Positions 44,073 through 54,547 of a stretch of 64,000 bases of DNA are shown piece after piece. The DNA is taken from NCBI GenBank assembly GCA_020698575.1, contig CM036251.1, forward strand, positions 9,836,288 to 9,900,287, written 5' to 3'. The stretch is from Bostrychus sinensis. Its lineage: Eukaryota; Chordata; Actinopteri; Gobiiformes; Eleotridae. The notes below the pieces were generated by a model. That model had not been told where the DNA came from, searched no databases, and saw only the letters and a list, made by a program, of their open reading frames with translations. The position numbers and the translations under genes were made by a program. The stretch's first letter is position 1. Each line of letters starts with the position of its first letter.

Positions 44073-44175
44073 AAGTTCAATCGACTCGCTCGATACCAAC
44101 TGTCACGGCATTCAGTGCTTTCCCTCGTCACCTGTTGATTCTGCTGAAGTCTGCATTGTTGTTCAGTCATCTGTG
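44073..44175. other. Short unassigned gap
   Basis: Nothing recognised. Confidence 0.3.
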
Positions 44176-44520
44176 TGATTTTTTTTCTTGTTTCCATTTT
44201 AACAACAGTAAAGTCCCACTGATGTCCAACATAACAAACTGACTTTTTCCGGAAGTCTTTGTACAACTGGCTTTTGTTGCTGTTCCCATTCAGAAATAAG
44301 TAGAGTTGCTAATAATACAGCATATACCAGTGTTTTGTGACAAATCAGCAACAGTTCTTCATAAGCATCACATTTGTTTGTATATAGGTCAGTAACACGT
44401 CCTTTGTTTCTCAGATTGTTTATTTCACCTGTGATTTTTCCGCCCTTGGAAATGAAACTTTAGGGATACCAGACTAACTTTTCTATACAGAATAGGAAAA
44501 GAGTTAGTCTGGCTGGTCAG
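44176..44520 (+). repeat. Interspersed repeat D, copy 2
   Basis: It begins near TTTCCATTTTAACAACAGTA, continues with GGAAGTCTTTGTACAACTGG and CAGAAATAAGTAGAG, and ends in the hairpin-like CCAGACTAAC..GTTAGTCTGG (arms 10 bp, about 24 bp loop). It parallels 37075-37445. Confidence 0.65.
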
Positions 44521-45606
44521 GGACTCTTATTAATTTATTTATCTCACAGTGAGCCAAATAACCTTAACCAAAATATCAAATGCTCCATTGAAAGATGCCA
44601 TAGTCAAAGATACAGTATAGTGCCACAAACAACAAAAAAAGGTTCCAACAAATGGCATTGTTTAGAAACCTAAAACGGATAATTATATATTACACTTTGA
44701 CTTTAATATTAAGCTATTAATTTATTTATTTTACTTGAAGAAAAAACTCTTAACTACCTAATAGTATATTGTGATAGTACTTATGTGTTATTTTTGTCTG
44801 TTGTAATTTACACAATTAAGCCTTTTGATTAAATGAAGAGAGCTGCATAAGGAAGGGCATCAGGCATAAAATAATATGCCAGGAGGTAGATCATATTGTT
44901 GTGGTAACTCCTAATGGAAAAGCCAAAAAGAAAGTACTTTGCCTTGACTGAAGATTTTGAGTAGTTCTTTTTCCACCTCTGGCTTTAGATGTTGTTGTGA
45001 GCTAGGATTTGCAGAAAATGTAATTATATAAAGAAAGGTTACATTTGAGTCCATGAAATTGTGTTTATTGCACTGACAGAGAGCAGATCTGAACATCTCC
45101 TGCTGTTACAGAGTACAAGGGTCAGTGAGAGGCTGGTTTCTTCTGCTGGCACCCAGAGAAAACAGTGTAGTGTGATTTATGACGTTAATCATTAGCAGAA
45201 GAGCTGTGGATGTGCAGAGGGTGGCGAGCTGCTGCCTGATGGAGCATGCCCCTTCCTATAAACCAGGACTGGACTCTGCTACACAATCAAAGACCACTGA
45301 CGAAGAACATATAGCACCAGTCTTGCTTTTAATTTATATAATTTTATTCTGTTTTCAGCCCAGCTCTGGCTAGGTGTTACAGTAGTTGAGTAGACCACAC
45401 ACATGGCTAGTCCCGTAGTTGTGCTCACCAGAACTAAAATGTAGTTTCCCCCCAACTACTGCACCAGGAAGTTTGGTCTCTTACACCTATTCAACAGTCC
45501 TATATTTTAGAAGTAGTTTTAATTTGGGCTCATCTAACATACTTTTTGTCTCAAAAACATTGTTCTTTATCTCACCAACATGAAGAATCAATTTGTTATT
45601 TGTGCC
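44521..45606. other. Non-coding; repeat-A fragment at 44838-44930
   Basis: Positions 44838-44930 (GGAAGGGCATCAGGCATAAA, then CTCCTAATGGAAAAGCC) are a minus-strand repeat-A fragment. The rest is AT-rich with no gene. Confidence 0.45.
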
Positions 45607-46265
45607 TCACTCAAGTACTGATTTTAATTCCTCTATCAAGACCATTTCAGTTCCTTCATTAGTAGTTTCTGATGTGTAAATTGTGGAGTGATCAGCTTCC
45701 ATGGCTGTTTTTGCATTCTGTAGATCTAATGGTAAGTCATTTGTGTATATGGAAAACAAGAGTGGACCTAGGCAGCTTCCCTGTGGAAAACCACAGTATA
45801 CCGTTTTTTCATCTGGAAACTGTCCAGTAAAGAAAACAACTTGTTTTCTGTTTCCTAGGTAACTCTGTAGCCAAAGCTGAACCCATAACATTGTATTTTG
45901 TCTAACAAAAGATTGTAATCAATAATGTCAAACACTGAAGTGAAATCTAATAACACTGCTCCTTCCAACTTCTTGTTATCTATTGTTCTAAGCCAATCAT
46001 TTGTCAATTGAGCCATTGCAGTGTAAGTAGAATGACCTGCCCTGTGTGTGTATGTGTTGGAATCTGTTATTAATTCATTCATAAATAAATAAATACGCTT
46101 GAATTTATTCAAATCCAATTCTCTCCATGATTTTGCTCAGAGCAGGAAACGAGCTAACTGTTCTGCTGTCAAGGCCACAGAATGCTACAGTGGCACTTTT
46201 TGATAATGGTATGATTTTTGCTGTTTTCCAAGCTTGTGGACAGACCCATTTTCTAAACACAAATA
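45607..46265 (-). pseudogene. Non-LTR retrotransposon reverse transcriptase remnant (L2-like)
   Basis: Minus-strand frames give, in order: KTAKIIPLSKSAT and LSKIMERIGFE (fingers region), LEGAVLLDFTSVFDIIDYN (aspartate motif, usual wording LDFSKAFDTVDH), then after a one-base frame shift near 45870-45880 WLQSYLGNRKQVVFF and GFPQGSCLGPLLFSIYTND. The YADD box region reads MEADHSTIY, so the catalytic Tyr-Ala-Asp-Asp is damaged. It is a dead LINE fragment, probably of the L2/CR1 group. A SINE (46302-46690) sits at its upstream edge. Confidence 0.85.
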
Positions 46266-46628
46266 ATTTAGAATTTTTCTTCTTGGCTCACAGTAAAATT
46301 ATCCATCCATCCATTCATTTTCTACCGTTTATTCCCATTAGGGGTCGCGGGTGACTGGAGCCTATCCCAGTAACTTTGGGCCATAGGCGGGGTACATCCT
46401 GGACAGGGGCCAGCTTGTCGCAGGGCTGACACAGAGACGAACACAGACAACCACTCACTCTCACATTCATTCACTAGGGGCAATTTTAGAGTCACCAATT
46501 CACCTAACACATGCATGTCTTTGGACGGTGGGAGGAGGCCGGAGAACCCGCAGAGAACCCAGGGTAACACGGGGAGGACATGCAGACTCTACCCAGAGAG
46601 TTCGTGTGATGGTGTGTTGGTCGGCCCG

Positions 46629-46639
46629 GGGCTCGAACC
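46629..46639 (-). promoter_or_regulatory. Pol III B box of the SINE
   Basis: GGTTCGAGCCC on the minus strand fits GGTTCGANNCC. It lies about 30 bases after the A box, the spacing of tRNA-type internal promoters. Confidence 0.8.
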
Positions 46640-46668
46640 CACGACCTCCTGGGAGGCGAGAACGCTAA

Positions 46669-46679
46669 CCGCTCTGCCA
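46669..46679 (-). promoter_or_regulatory. Pol III A box of the SINE
   Basis: TGGCAGAGCGG on the minus strand fits the consensus TRGYNNARNGG exactly. Confidence 0.8.
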
Positions 46680-46702
46680 CCGTGCACCCCACAGTAACAT
46701 TA

Positions 46703-47077
46703 ACAAATTCAAAATTAAAATGTTTTTTTTACTCTTTGTACTCTCTGTTGCTGCCAAACCATGCCATGCATCAGGTGCATTTTCTTTCTTTGTCTGTTTA
46801 TTTAATTATTTCAGTATTTGAGTCATTTATCTCATGTTTGTTTATAAATGTTAAAATAAAATAATCTAGTTACCATATATTTGTTTGTGACCTGTCACCT
46901 GATTCTTTTGATTTATTGATCCACGTCTCCTGAGAATTAAACCATGATTCACATCAATGCAAATGAAAAGAGCAACAAAAGAAATTAAGGAATTGGACAG
47001 TAAAAGACAATAAAGAATTGAAACTTACCTCCTGTCTTCCTCCATCTTTATTCATTTATGGTTTCTCAATAATCACC
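46703..47077. other. Non-coding stretch
   Basis: AT-rich; may include more decayed LINE, but no motif is clear. Confidence 0.35.
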
Positions 47078-47325
47078 CGAAGTACTGATAGTAATAGTAG
47101 TAGTTGTAGTAGTAGTAGCTGTAGTAGTTTTAGAAGTTGGAATGTAATAGTCATATTTATAGAAGTAATAGTGGTAGCCCTTGTAATAGCAGTAGTAGAA
47201 GTGTATTAGTAGTAGTGATAGCAGTAATAGTAGTAGTAGTTGCAGTTGTAGAAGTGTATTAGTAGTGTTGATAGTAGTAGTAGCTGTAGTAATAGTGGTA
47301 GTAGTTATAGTAGCAGTAAGTATTT
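47078..47325 (+). repeat. Degenerate (AGT)n trinucleotide array
   Basis: Nearly 250 bp of AGT/AGTAGT with interruptions. A sub-block TAGAAGTGTATTAGTAGT occurs twice (near 47197 and 47249), suggesting internal duplication. Confidence 0.85.
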
Positions 47326-47855
47326 TCGACTTAGGTAAACTTTCTTACTTCCATTCAAGAATTTTTTATTTTATTTTTTTTTTGGTTACAGCCATTTTGA
47401 CTTAATACAGATTTTGAGTGCCGCTTCCACCACTGGCATTCAAAATACTATTGAGCCCAAATGAGAACCACTTAGTCCAGATGGCACCAAAATGGACCCA
47501 GAGGGCTTTCAGATGCAGCAATCCACAAGCAATCAACTAATAAAAGCAAACACTAAATAACAGTCTCCAAATGGTAAAATAATTGAAGGCTATGGAGCTT
47601 TTTTGGACAGTACATTCATAATAACCAGAAAAAACACTGCCAGTCTCCCTTTTATGTGCGAGACTTGTGTGGTTACTGAGGAAAAACAGCCACTTTGACA
47701 TCAATGAATTTGGACAAAGGACTATAAATAAAGAAATATTCCCCAGCTGTTCAATAACTGTTGGATTTGAACAATTGGCAACAACAAAGAGTCCCCTGTT
47801 TAAGGGTTAGCTCAGTTTTTAAGTGGTTCTATCAGAGAGGAAGTACTCTGGAGAA
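47326..47855. other. Non-coding stretch
   Basis: No gene or repeat recognised. Confidence 0.35.
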
Positions 47856-48190
47856 TGAGCCTCAAAGACTTGACTTGGACTTGGATTGTTTTGAGGGCTC
47901 AGACTTGGACTCCTGACTCAACTGGGACATTTGAACTGATGACTAGGACTTAAACTTACACTTGTGAACAATACCTTGGACTTGGTGGTTTGACAAGGAC
48001 TTGGACTCGACTTGAACAGATTTGAACAGGACTTGGACTTGAATAGGACACTTAGTTATATGGACACTACAGACACTCCAATTCAAGTAGACTTAGATTT
48101 TAAAATGTTTAAACTTGGACTCAAATTCCCACTTCCCTTTACTTTAGTGACTTGTACTTGGACTCAAATTCAAACACTGAGAACTTAAGA
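47856..48190 (+). repeat. Degenerate GACTTG-type low-complexity array
   Basis: Irregular repeats of GGACTTGGACTTG-like wording with CTTGAACAGATTTGAACAGG inserts. It is too decayed for a fixed period. Confidence 0.7.
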
Positions 48191-48589
48191 CTGGGATTTC
48201 TATCATCAAGACATCACGAGTGCTGAAAGTAACTAAAACCTATAATTTTTGGCGCTATGGCACTGAGGACTGTACTCGCTCAAATAACTTAGGTAGAGCC
48301 CTTTTGGTGTTTTCTACTTTGGAATATACAAAGTTGCAAGTGTTAGGATCAGTTCAACAACATAACAACAAATCCATAGCTTACTCTAGAGTGTACTAAG
48401 AGCAAGAAATAATTTTAGAGATCGAAACAGAGTGAAAACTAAGGCCACTGCATGATACATTGGAAAAATACCAAGGAACATTGTTAGAAAATCAATGAGA
48501 GGTTTGGATCTCAGTAAAAAGGAGGCAGGCAAGGTTGAAATGAAATGATGAAACAAAAATATGGCCAAATGAATAAGTCATTGTTGTTA
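48191..48589. other. Non-coding stretch
   Basis: Nothing assignable; overlapping minus-strand frames have no domain. Confidence 0.35.
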
Positions 48590-48720
48590 ATCCAGCCACA
48601 GAACCTATCAAATCAGTGTATTTTTTGGCCCGGTCCCAAGCCTGGATAGACAGAGGTTGCATCAGGAACGGCCAGATCATTTTGCAAATCAATGCACACC
48701 AGGAGGCAGAAGGAAAGAGG
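48590..48720 (-). repeat. Interspersed repeat A, minus-strand copy
   Basis: AATCCAGCCACAGAACC, CGGTCCCAAGCCTGGATAGA and CAGGAACGGCCAGATC, then AATCAATGCACACCAGGAGG, give the family order in reverse. Confidence 0.65.
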
Positions 48721-49504
48721 AAAAAAAAGATATAAGTTATTGTTGTGGCCTTGGTCAGTTTAGTCCCAGAAATCCTTAGAGTTTCATATAACGCACAAGG
48801 ATTGTATTCATTAGAAACAGATTTGAATGAAAGGGATACCATACAATAAAACAGACCTGAATGCAACTCTAACACCTCTGCCATTTCCGATCCCTTTGCA
48901 CGTCAGCGCTTGTGTCATCTGTGCCTCCTGGATAATAAACCGGCTGCGTCCAAACATCCCGCACCTGAGTCACCTCGCCCCACTCTCCCACGTCTACGCT
49001 GCATTTCACCCATCAGCCCTCACTGTAACAAGGTCTCCATCAAGCTCTGGCCGCTTTGTGAAGCATAACAAAAGTTGCAGACGGAGGTTGGGGAGAGCGT
49101 TTCTTATCACAAGAGCTGTCAGCGGAGTTCAAAGAGGGTTCAGACACAGAGTCAGGCCTCACCTTGACGTTAGCTATCGGTGCAAACAGAAGATCCTCTC
49201 TCGGCCTGACATTTTCACATGGGTCCACGTCTCCCTGTCTGCGGGAGTGACAGGTCAGATTGCAGGATGTACACCCCACTCATGACAAGTTTGTGTGCGT
49301 GTGTTTTTTTTATTATTATTTTAGATGCTTCTCAACTGCTGCCATGAAGTAGAAAATGGTGACTGAAAAGACAACAAACTCTGTAGAAGTACTTCTATTG
49401 AGAAAAACTGAAATGGTAAATTCATGTGCCATAGGCTGTCTGTATATTAATGGCACTGGGACTTCTTTTCTTTCAACAGCAGCAAATCATCTTTATCCTG
49501 GTGT
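48721..49504 (+). other. GC-richer block with a 152-codon open frame, unassigned
   Basis: An open frame runs 48827-49285 (starts MKGIPYNKTDLNATLTPLPF). The underlying sequence (48880-49280) is complex, CpG-containing and unlike the surrounding repeats. I see no signal peptide, domain, splice-site framework or upstream promoter that would make it a gene, and minus-strand frames are open too. A conserved non-coding element or a chance frame in GC-rich DNA are both possible. Confidence 0.3.
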
Positions 49505-49640
49505 GCAGTGATTTGCAAAACTGTCACACTTTTTTACATCAGATGCCCTTCCTGACTCAACCCTCTCCTATTTATCCAGGCTTGGGACTGGCACAAGCAG
49601 TACACTGGTTTTTGACCTCTATGGCTGGATTATATTGGTG
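49505..49640 (+). repeat. Interspersed repeat A, copy
   Basis: CATCAGATGCCCTTCCTGAC, ATTTATCCAGGCTTGGGACT and CTATGGCTGGATTATA; a well-kept 3' part of the family. Confidence 0.7.
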
Positions 49641-49789
49641 CCATAGTTTTTGCAATATATGTAGAATACTCTATATCTAATAAGTTCATCTTTAAAAATA
49701 TCATTCTCAACCATGGTTCATATCTCTTATGTAGCTGATACTGTTTTATCTTTTCTTTTTGATAAAGCAATGATTAACCACTCCTTTAA

Positions 49790-50527
49790 CCAGTTTTAGT
49801 AGTAAGTGTCTGTCACTCCCTGTTGGCAACAGTGGGGAATTTATAGAGCATAAAATGGCTATTTAGCACTTCTATTAGCAATATTGTTGTGGTACGAGGA
49901 ACAAGGAGGGAAAAGGACCCAAAAATGCAGACCAAAAAGACACTTTAATACATTGGTACTCACAATAGACATGGGGTGACACGACACTGGAGCTTACAAC
50001 AGACACGACCATGATCCAACACAGGGCAGGGGAGAACACAGGGCTTAAATGCACACACTAGGATGAGGCACAGGTGAAATACATCAAGGCGGGGCAGGTA
50101 ATCACGAGGGCGGGAAACACAACAGGCAGGAAGTAAATCAGAAAAACACGAAAAACCAAGACTACAAAATAAAACACAAGGGAAACAAAACACAGAAAAC
50201 AGGACACAGACACGGAACATGACAAATATGACACTAACAGATAGATAAATGAGCTGACTGCTTTGTAATGGCGGCAATTTAAGCTCTGGAACTATCAGAA
50301 AGGATCCAGTGACAGTGTATGAGCTTTAGAAACGTGCAGGAACACTTCCTGGTTTCACGTGTCTACGCAGAGCTGTGAGACCAAGCGTTTGAGCAAAAGA
50401 GAGACAGCATTGGATGACTCAAACATGCGTTAATGAAACAAAATCCTACTACTACAAGTATGTTTTCGAGGTGCTTATAACATTAAAGCTCAGAAGAGCT
50501 TGATTTCGCAATATAGGGGACCTTTCA
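49790..50527. mobile_element. AAAGG-family MITE remnant hosting the solo LTR
   Basis: The right end, read inverted, is AAAGGTCCCCTATATTGCG, like the left end of 11626. Text around the LTR (GCTATTTAGCACTTCTATTA on the left, AAACGTGCAGGAACACTTCC on the right) looks like family interior. The left boundary is uncertain. Confidence 0.4.
49885..50224 (-). mobile_element. Solo LTR (Gypsy-like) with perfect 5-bp TSD
   Basis: On the minus strand it starts TGTCATGTTCCG and ends CCACAACA, giving the canonical TG...CA. AATAT flanks it exactly (49880-49884 and 50225-50229). It holds a TATA-like CATTTAAGCCC and an ATTAAA poly(A) signal (49944-49949). Internal words TTTCCCGCC, ATTACCTGC and TTTCACCTGTG are shared with the LTR at 59942-60356. 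No gag or pol sequence adjoins, so it is a recombination-derived solo LTR. Confidence 0.85.
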
Positions 50528-50749
50528 TAAGAGGGTGATCATAGTAAAAGTAAATAGACCATTGTTGTCTAGTGGAGACATTAAGCAGCAGTAATAGTTT
50601 ATTTAATTGGTCAGTTTGTCAGAAAATCACTGTTTAACCAACCAGATGGTCATGACCACATACATACACCGACTTTAAATAATGCATACATCATATTTAA
50701 ACAAGTCAAGTTAGGTCAAGTAGCTAAATGGTGTGAAAACATGCACTTT
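50528..50749. other. Non-coding stretch
   Basis: Nothing recognised. Confidence 0.3.
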
Positions 50750-50930
50750 GAGCTGATCTTCCAGCTCCTGACAAGGATCCTGGCTCAGATCTGGAAAAGG
50801 GTCCATGGGCACTGCACTGCTGTCTCCCACTGCTCCTGACAGATTGCCTGAGTGGCATTAAAGAATAGGTCAACGAAGAGAGCAAATTTCCCTATGGGGA
50901 CAAAGAAGTGTACCTTACCCTATCTCACTT
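50750..50930 (+). mobile_element. SINE or LINE tail fragment
   Basis: It contains CTCCCACTGCTCCTGACAG and AGCAAATTTCCCTATGGGGA followed by AGTGTACCTTACC, resembling a fish retroposon 3' region (..AATTTCCCTACGGGGA..AAAGTGTA). Confidence 0.5.
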
Positions 50931-51757
50931 TAAGTTGTTGCCTCTTTGACACGATGATTAGAAAACCTATGGCCATCAAACTGTTCCTTTGTGTGGTTTC
51001 CAAGAATGTTTCTACTGCATGTGAAGGTGATTTTTCTCCAAATACATTGTTTGTACCTTTGCCATTACCACAAAAAAAGAGTTATTCCTGCTTATTTACC
51101 CACCATATGCTCCATTAATACCAAAAGGTCATATTCATTTAATTAATATGTGGTTATTACTTTGACTATGAATGCCTGCACTCTAGTTCAATTTCTCTCT
51201 CTAAGACGTTAGCCAGATGTTGAGCTCTGACACTCTTCTATAATTACATCATGTGTTTGTATATGAGCCACCTGATGGACGCTGGCTCTATGTGAACATC
51301 TGGGAACCACCAAACGACCGCACTAGGTCACTTTGTCCTTGCAGCAGGAGGAGAGGTATGTGCAGCGTAGGGACAATTCTCCAGAGAAATAGGAAACATT
51401 TATGGCGGTGTTATACATGGGGAGATGACTTTCATATGAACCAGGAAATCATCATCATGATATATAGTTATAGCATGTTTGGGCTCTTAGGACAGTCTGT
51501 GTGTGTTTCTCTAAAATGATATTTCCTGCACCCATAAAACATTACACAAGCCTTAGGGAATATGTCTACTTAGAGGGGACAATTACAAATACTCACGATG
51601 CCAGCAGATGGTGATCAAAAACAATGAGCATGACATTATTGTTTTGTTGTTTTGTCCTGTGCCATGACTCCCAGTGCCAGACCATTGTGGCTTCATGTCT
51701 GTCTACTTTTTTGTTTGTTTTTTTTGGTTGAATGCAAACTCAATTACCATGCTGATT

Positions 51758-51791
<34 letters not shown>

Positions 51792-51844
51792 CTTGTATGC
51801 ATATCTTGTGCTGAAATTCTCATTTGACATCCATTCATTCATCT
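50931..51844. other. Non-coding; long A-tract at 51761-51789
   Basis: Positions 51230-51530 are unique-looking with an 88-codon frame lacking any domain. The uninterrupted A-run at 51761-51789 has no retroposon body upstream that I can name. Confidence 0.4.
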
Positions 51845-51960
51845 TCTTCTGTTTATTCCCTTCAGCAGCTAAGCGCCTAAGGCAGAGCACACTCTAGACC
51901 AGTAGCTCTCAGCTGGTCTGGCTTCGGGACCCACCATCATCCTAAAATGACAACCAAAAT
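51845..51960. mobile_element. SINE tail scrap joined to a hAT-type left end
   Basis: Positions 51845-51890 (TTCATCTTCTTCTGTTTATT, then AGGCAGAGCACACTC) look like a minus-strand family S tail. Positions 51900-51935 read CAGTAGCTCTCAGCTGGTC and GGGACCCACCATCATCC, a recognised hAT-like terminus (CAGTGGTTCTCAACTGG). Its right end was not found. Confidence 0.45.
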
Positions 51961-52810
51961 AAAAGCGAGGTTTCAACAAATGCATTGAACCTGAGACAGA
52001 TTAATATCAGAATATCACAGTACGCCAACACAAAAAGAATAGATTTAACAAGCAGTGGCGATGCTAGAGAGGAACTATTCCCTTCTACCTTCTGTTAGAT
52101 GCAGTTTAATTTAAAACCAAAATACATTAAATAAAAAAGTGCAATTCAACACTATGAAGCTGTCAGCTCCTTTATCTATCTGTTAGTGTCATGTTGTTAA
52201 GAGACGTGCTAATTAGCCATAAGCCTAACTAATGTTACGTTCTGCGTTTTAGTCAGTCCCCTGTTATTAGTTGGCACACTGTTTTCAGTGCCATCTTTGG
52301 TGTGGGTAAATGAGACATAAAAGTGAGTAATTGTTCATAACATGTTGCTAGACTTACGTTGGATCAGTTGTTTTGCTCCCTGTTTAGTAATAAATATTAG
52401 TACTTGTGCTTGTTAGTATCATCCCACGAGCGTAATTGGTGTATAATCGATCTCCAGTCTGCAGGCTGTTTATGCTAGCGCTATGTTTAGCCCTTAATCA
52501 CCGTAGCAGTGCACCTCAAAGTTACAGTTGTAACTAGAGTTCTATGAGATTATTGTTATAGTGGGAAAGTGATGTATTTTTGTTGTATTTTTTCTCATTA
52601 GTCTTTCTTTCTGTTTATTTACAGACCACACACACACACTCAAATATGTATACGCAAGTATTAAAAATGCAATCTGATGTGAGACCTCAATGTCAAGTTC
52701 AGCAGCATTAAACATTCTGTAGATATATCCAGCTTCCTGATTCTCTAACCGGAGTCAACTGTGTATATTGGCCGCTCCAGCCAGTATTTTATTTATAGTT
52801 AATAGTTTAT
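51961..52810. other. Non-coding AT-rich stretch
   Basis: It may contain the interior of the preceding hAT-like element. No gene. Confidence 0.35.
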
Positions 52811-52907
52811 AGTTTATAGTTTATTTTAAGTTAATGTGGCTATAAAACGTAACTTATTAGTTTATAGTTTATTTTTAAGTGAATGTGGCTATAAAACGTA
52901 ACTTATT
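52811..52907 (+). repeat. Tandem duplication, about 48-bp unit
   Basis: AGTTTATAGTTTATTTTAAG through GGCTATAAAACGTAACTTATT occurs at 52811-52858 and again at 52859-52907 with one inserted T and one substitution. Confidence 0.85.
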
Positions 52908-53380
52908 TATGCAAATGTGTCCAAAACTATTTCAAAAATTCTGCAAAAAAGCACAATATAATACCTTTAAATTAAGATTTTAAAAGTAGCCCTTGTATTG
53001 ATTTTATACTTAGCTATACTAAGTTTTATTGCATGATTGTACTTTTTCAGAGTTACAAAAGGCTAATTTCCCCCCACTCTTCTGACATTTATGGTATTTA
53101 AGTTATATAAAAAAAAAGAACATCTCTTCTATTTATTTCATTGCCATGGTAACAGACAACACTTGAGACAGTACGACATTAATCTGCCGCCATCGATCAT
53201 AATGAGCACCTTCAAACTCCGACTCACTACATCACTGTATGAGTTATTATTCAGTCAACAGCCCCATTTGATGTAAGGCTATAAAACTCTTCACACTGAG
53301 GACTGGCTCAGAAACAGGCAATAAATTCACGTTGTACATTTATAATTTTTCACAATGATGATTAAAAAAAAATTAAATTA
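52908..53380. other. Non-coding stretch
   Basis: No gene; ends in an A-rich run where the Tc1 element begins. Confidence 0.35.
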
Positions 53381-53497
53381 AACTGAATAGGCAATGCATT
53401 TTGACCACAGACAGGTGACCTGAGTAACACAGATGTCTTCATTTTGGCATCAAGTGAACATTTTGTATTCAATGATGATGTGTTAGAAGCAGGAAAA

Positions 53498-53778
53498 ATG
53501 GGCAAGCACAAGGATTTCAGTGTGTGCCACATTGTGATGGCTGGACGACTGGGTCAGAGCATCTCCAAAATTGCAGCTCTTGTGGAGGTTCCCAGTCTGC
53601 AGAGGTCAGTATCCATCAAAAATGGTCCAAAGAAGGAACCATCAACAGGTGACGCACATGGGGAGCACTGGGCCGTGGTCCGTCAGCTCAAGTACTGGAG
53701 CTGAAGAAGTTAATGCTGGTTCTGACAGAAAAGTGCCAAAATACACAAAGTATTGCTGTTTGTTGCAAATGGGGCTGC
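53498..53778 (+). pseudogene. Tc1 transposase N-terminal fragment (family T2)
   Basis: It begins MGKHKDFSVCH, then IVMAGRLGQSISKIAALVEV, matching the helix-turn-helix DNA-binding region (typical wording RRLGQSISKTAALVG). After a stop near 53701 a second frame continues VNAGSDRKVPKYTKYC, then MGLHA, before the inserted element. No DDE residues remain. Confidence 0.85.
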
Positions 53779-53779
53779 A

Positions 53780-54492
53780 TGCAGTGGCGTGCAAAAGTAT
53801 CCACACCCCTTAGCATTTTTCCTTTATTTTTGCCTTACAACCTGGAATTTAAATGGATCATTTGGAGGTTTACATCACATGATAACAAATATAAAGAGGC
53901 AAAACCTGTTTTATTGTTAAGAAAACAAGAAATATGACAGAAAAAGTGCAAAAGTATTCACCCCCTCAAGTTAGTCCTCTGTAGAACCACCTTCTGAAGG
54001 ACTTTCAGCTCCAATTTTTCTAGGATAAGTGTTTATGAGCTTGGTTCATAAAATCACTGGGATTTGTGCTCATTCTTTATCTACAAACAGCTCCAGCCCT
54101 TTCAACTTGGATGCACTGTACATTATTTGAGTCGTTTTCTTCAAGAATGGTCCTGTATTTTGCCCCATTTTTATTCCTTCAAAGTTCTAAAAGTTCAAAA
54201 GTTCTAAGCAGTTTCTCAGTCCTTACCAATGACAAATATCTATTATAACTATTTCTGTGAATTCTGAGGGTGAGTAACAGCGGGTCTCATTTTGGGGCCT
54301 TTTTTGCACTCTCAAGTTTTCTGTTTTTCTGTCATATTTCTTGTTTGTTTTATTTTTCATTTTCATATTTGTTGTCATGTGATGTAAAGTGACTGACATG
54401 AACCTCCCAATGATCCATTTAAATTCCTCGTTGTAAGGCAACAATAAAGGAAAAAAGCTAAGGGGTATGAATACTTTTGCAAGCCACTGTAT
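53780..54492 (-). mobile_element. Tc1-like element (family T1), internally deleted, nested
   Basis: The termini CAGTGGCGTGCAAAAGTATC and, at the right, TTTTGCAAGCCACTGTATA are inverse. Subterminal ACAACCTGGAATTTAAATGG and its complement match 7262-8383. Inside, AGAACCACCTTCTGAAGGAC to ACCAATGACAAATATC is the reverse of the 3' half of the 7262 copy. It is about 400 bp shorter and lacks coding capacity. Confidence 0.85.
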
Positions 54493-54547
54493 ATTTATTA
54501 TGATCACCAATAGGCAGGAGGTCATAATGTTATGGCTGATAGGTGTA

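Larger units (their letters stand above)
46302..46690 (-). mobile_element. Full-length tRNA-headed SINE (family S) with 12-bp TSD
   Basis: Minus strand. The 5' head starts GGGGTGCACGGTGGCAGAGC, with an A box TGGCAGAGCGG (46669-46679) and a B box GGTTCGAGCCC (46629-46639), both matching pol III consensus. The body includes GGAGGACATGCAGACTC-type and GTACCCCGCCTATGGCCC wording. The 3' end is AATAAACGGTAGAAAATG followed by GGAT repeats. Flanking direct repeats ACAGTAAAATTA (46290-46301) and ACAGTAACATTA (46691-46702) differ at one base. This is a textbook retroposition, into the neighbouring LINE remnant or its edge. Confidence 0.92.
53381..54547 (+). mobile_element. Tc1-like element (family T2) interrupted by another Tc1
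   Basis: The left arm 53381-53779 starts as decayed AACTGAATAGGCAATGCATT and carries the transposase N-terminus. The right arm 54493-54547 ends GGTCATAATGTTATGGCTGA and TAGGTGTA, the expected inverse terminus. The middle is occupied by a family T1 copy (53780-54492), and the whole catalytic region of T2 is missing. Relatives are 25272-25373 and 61674-62615. Confidence 0.85.

Noticed and set aside
46629..46690. Possible tRNA gene from good A and B boxes
   Set aside because: No complete cloverleaf is evident, and it is joined to a SINE body with a retroposition target duplication.
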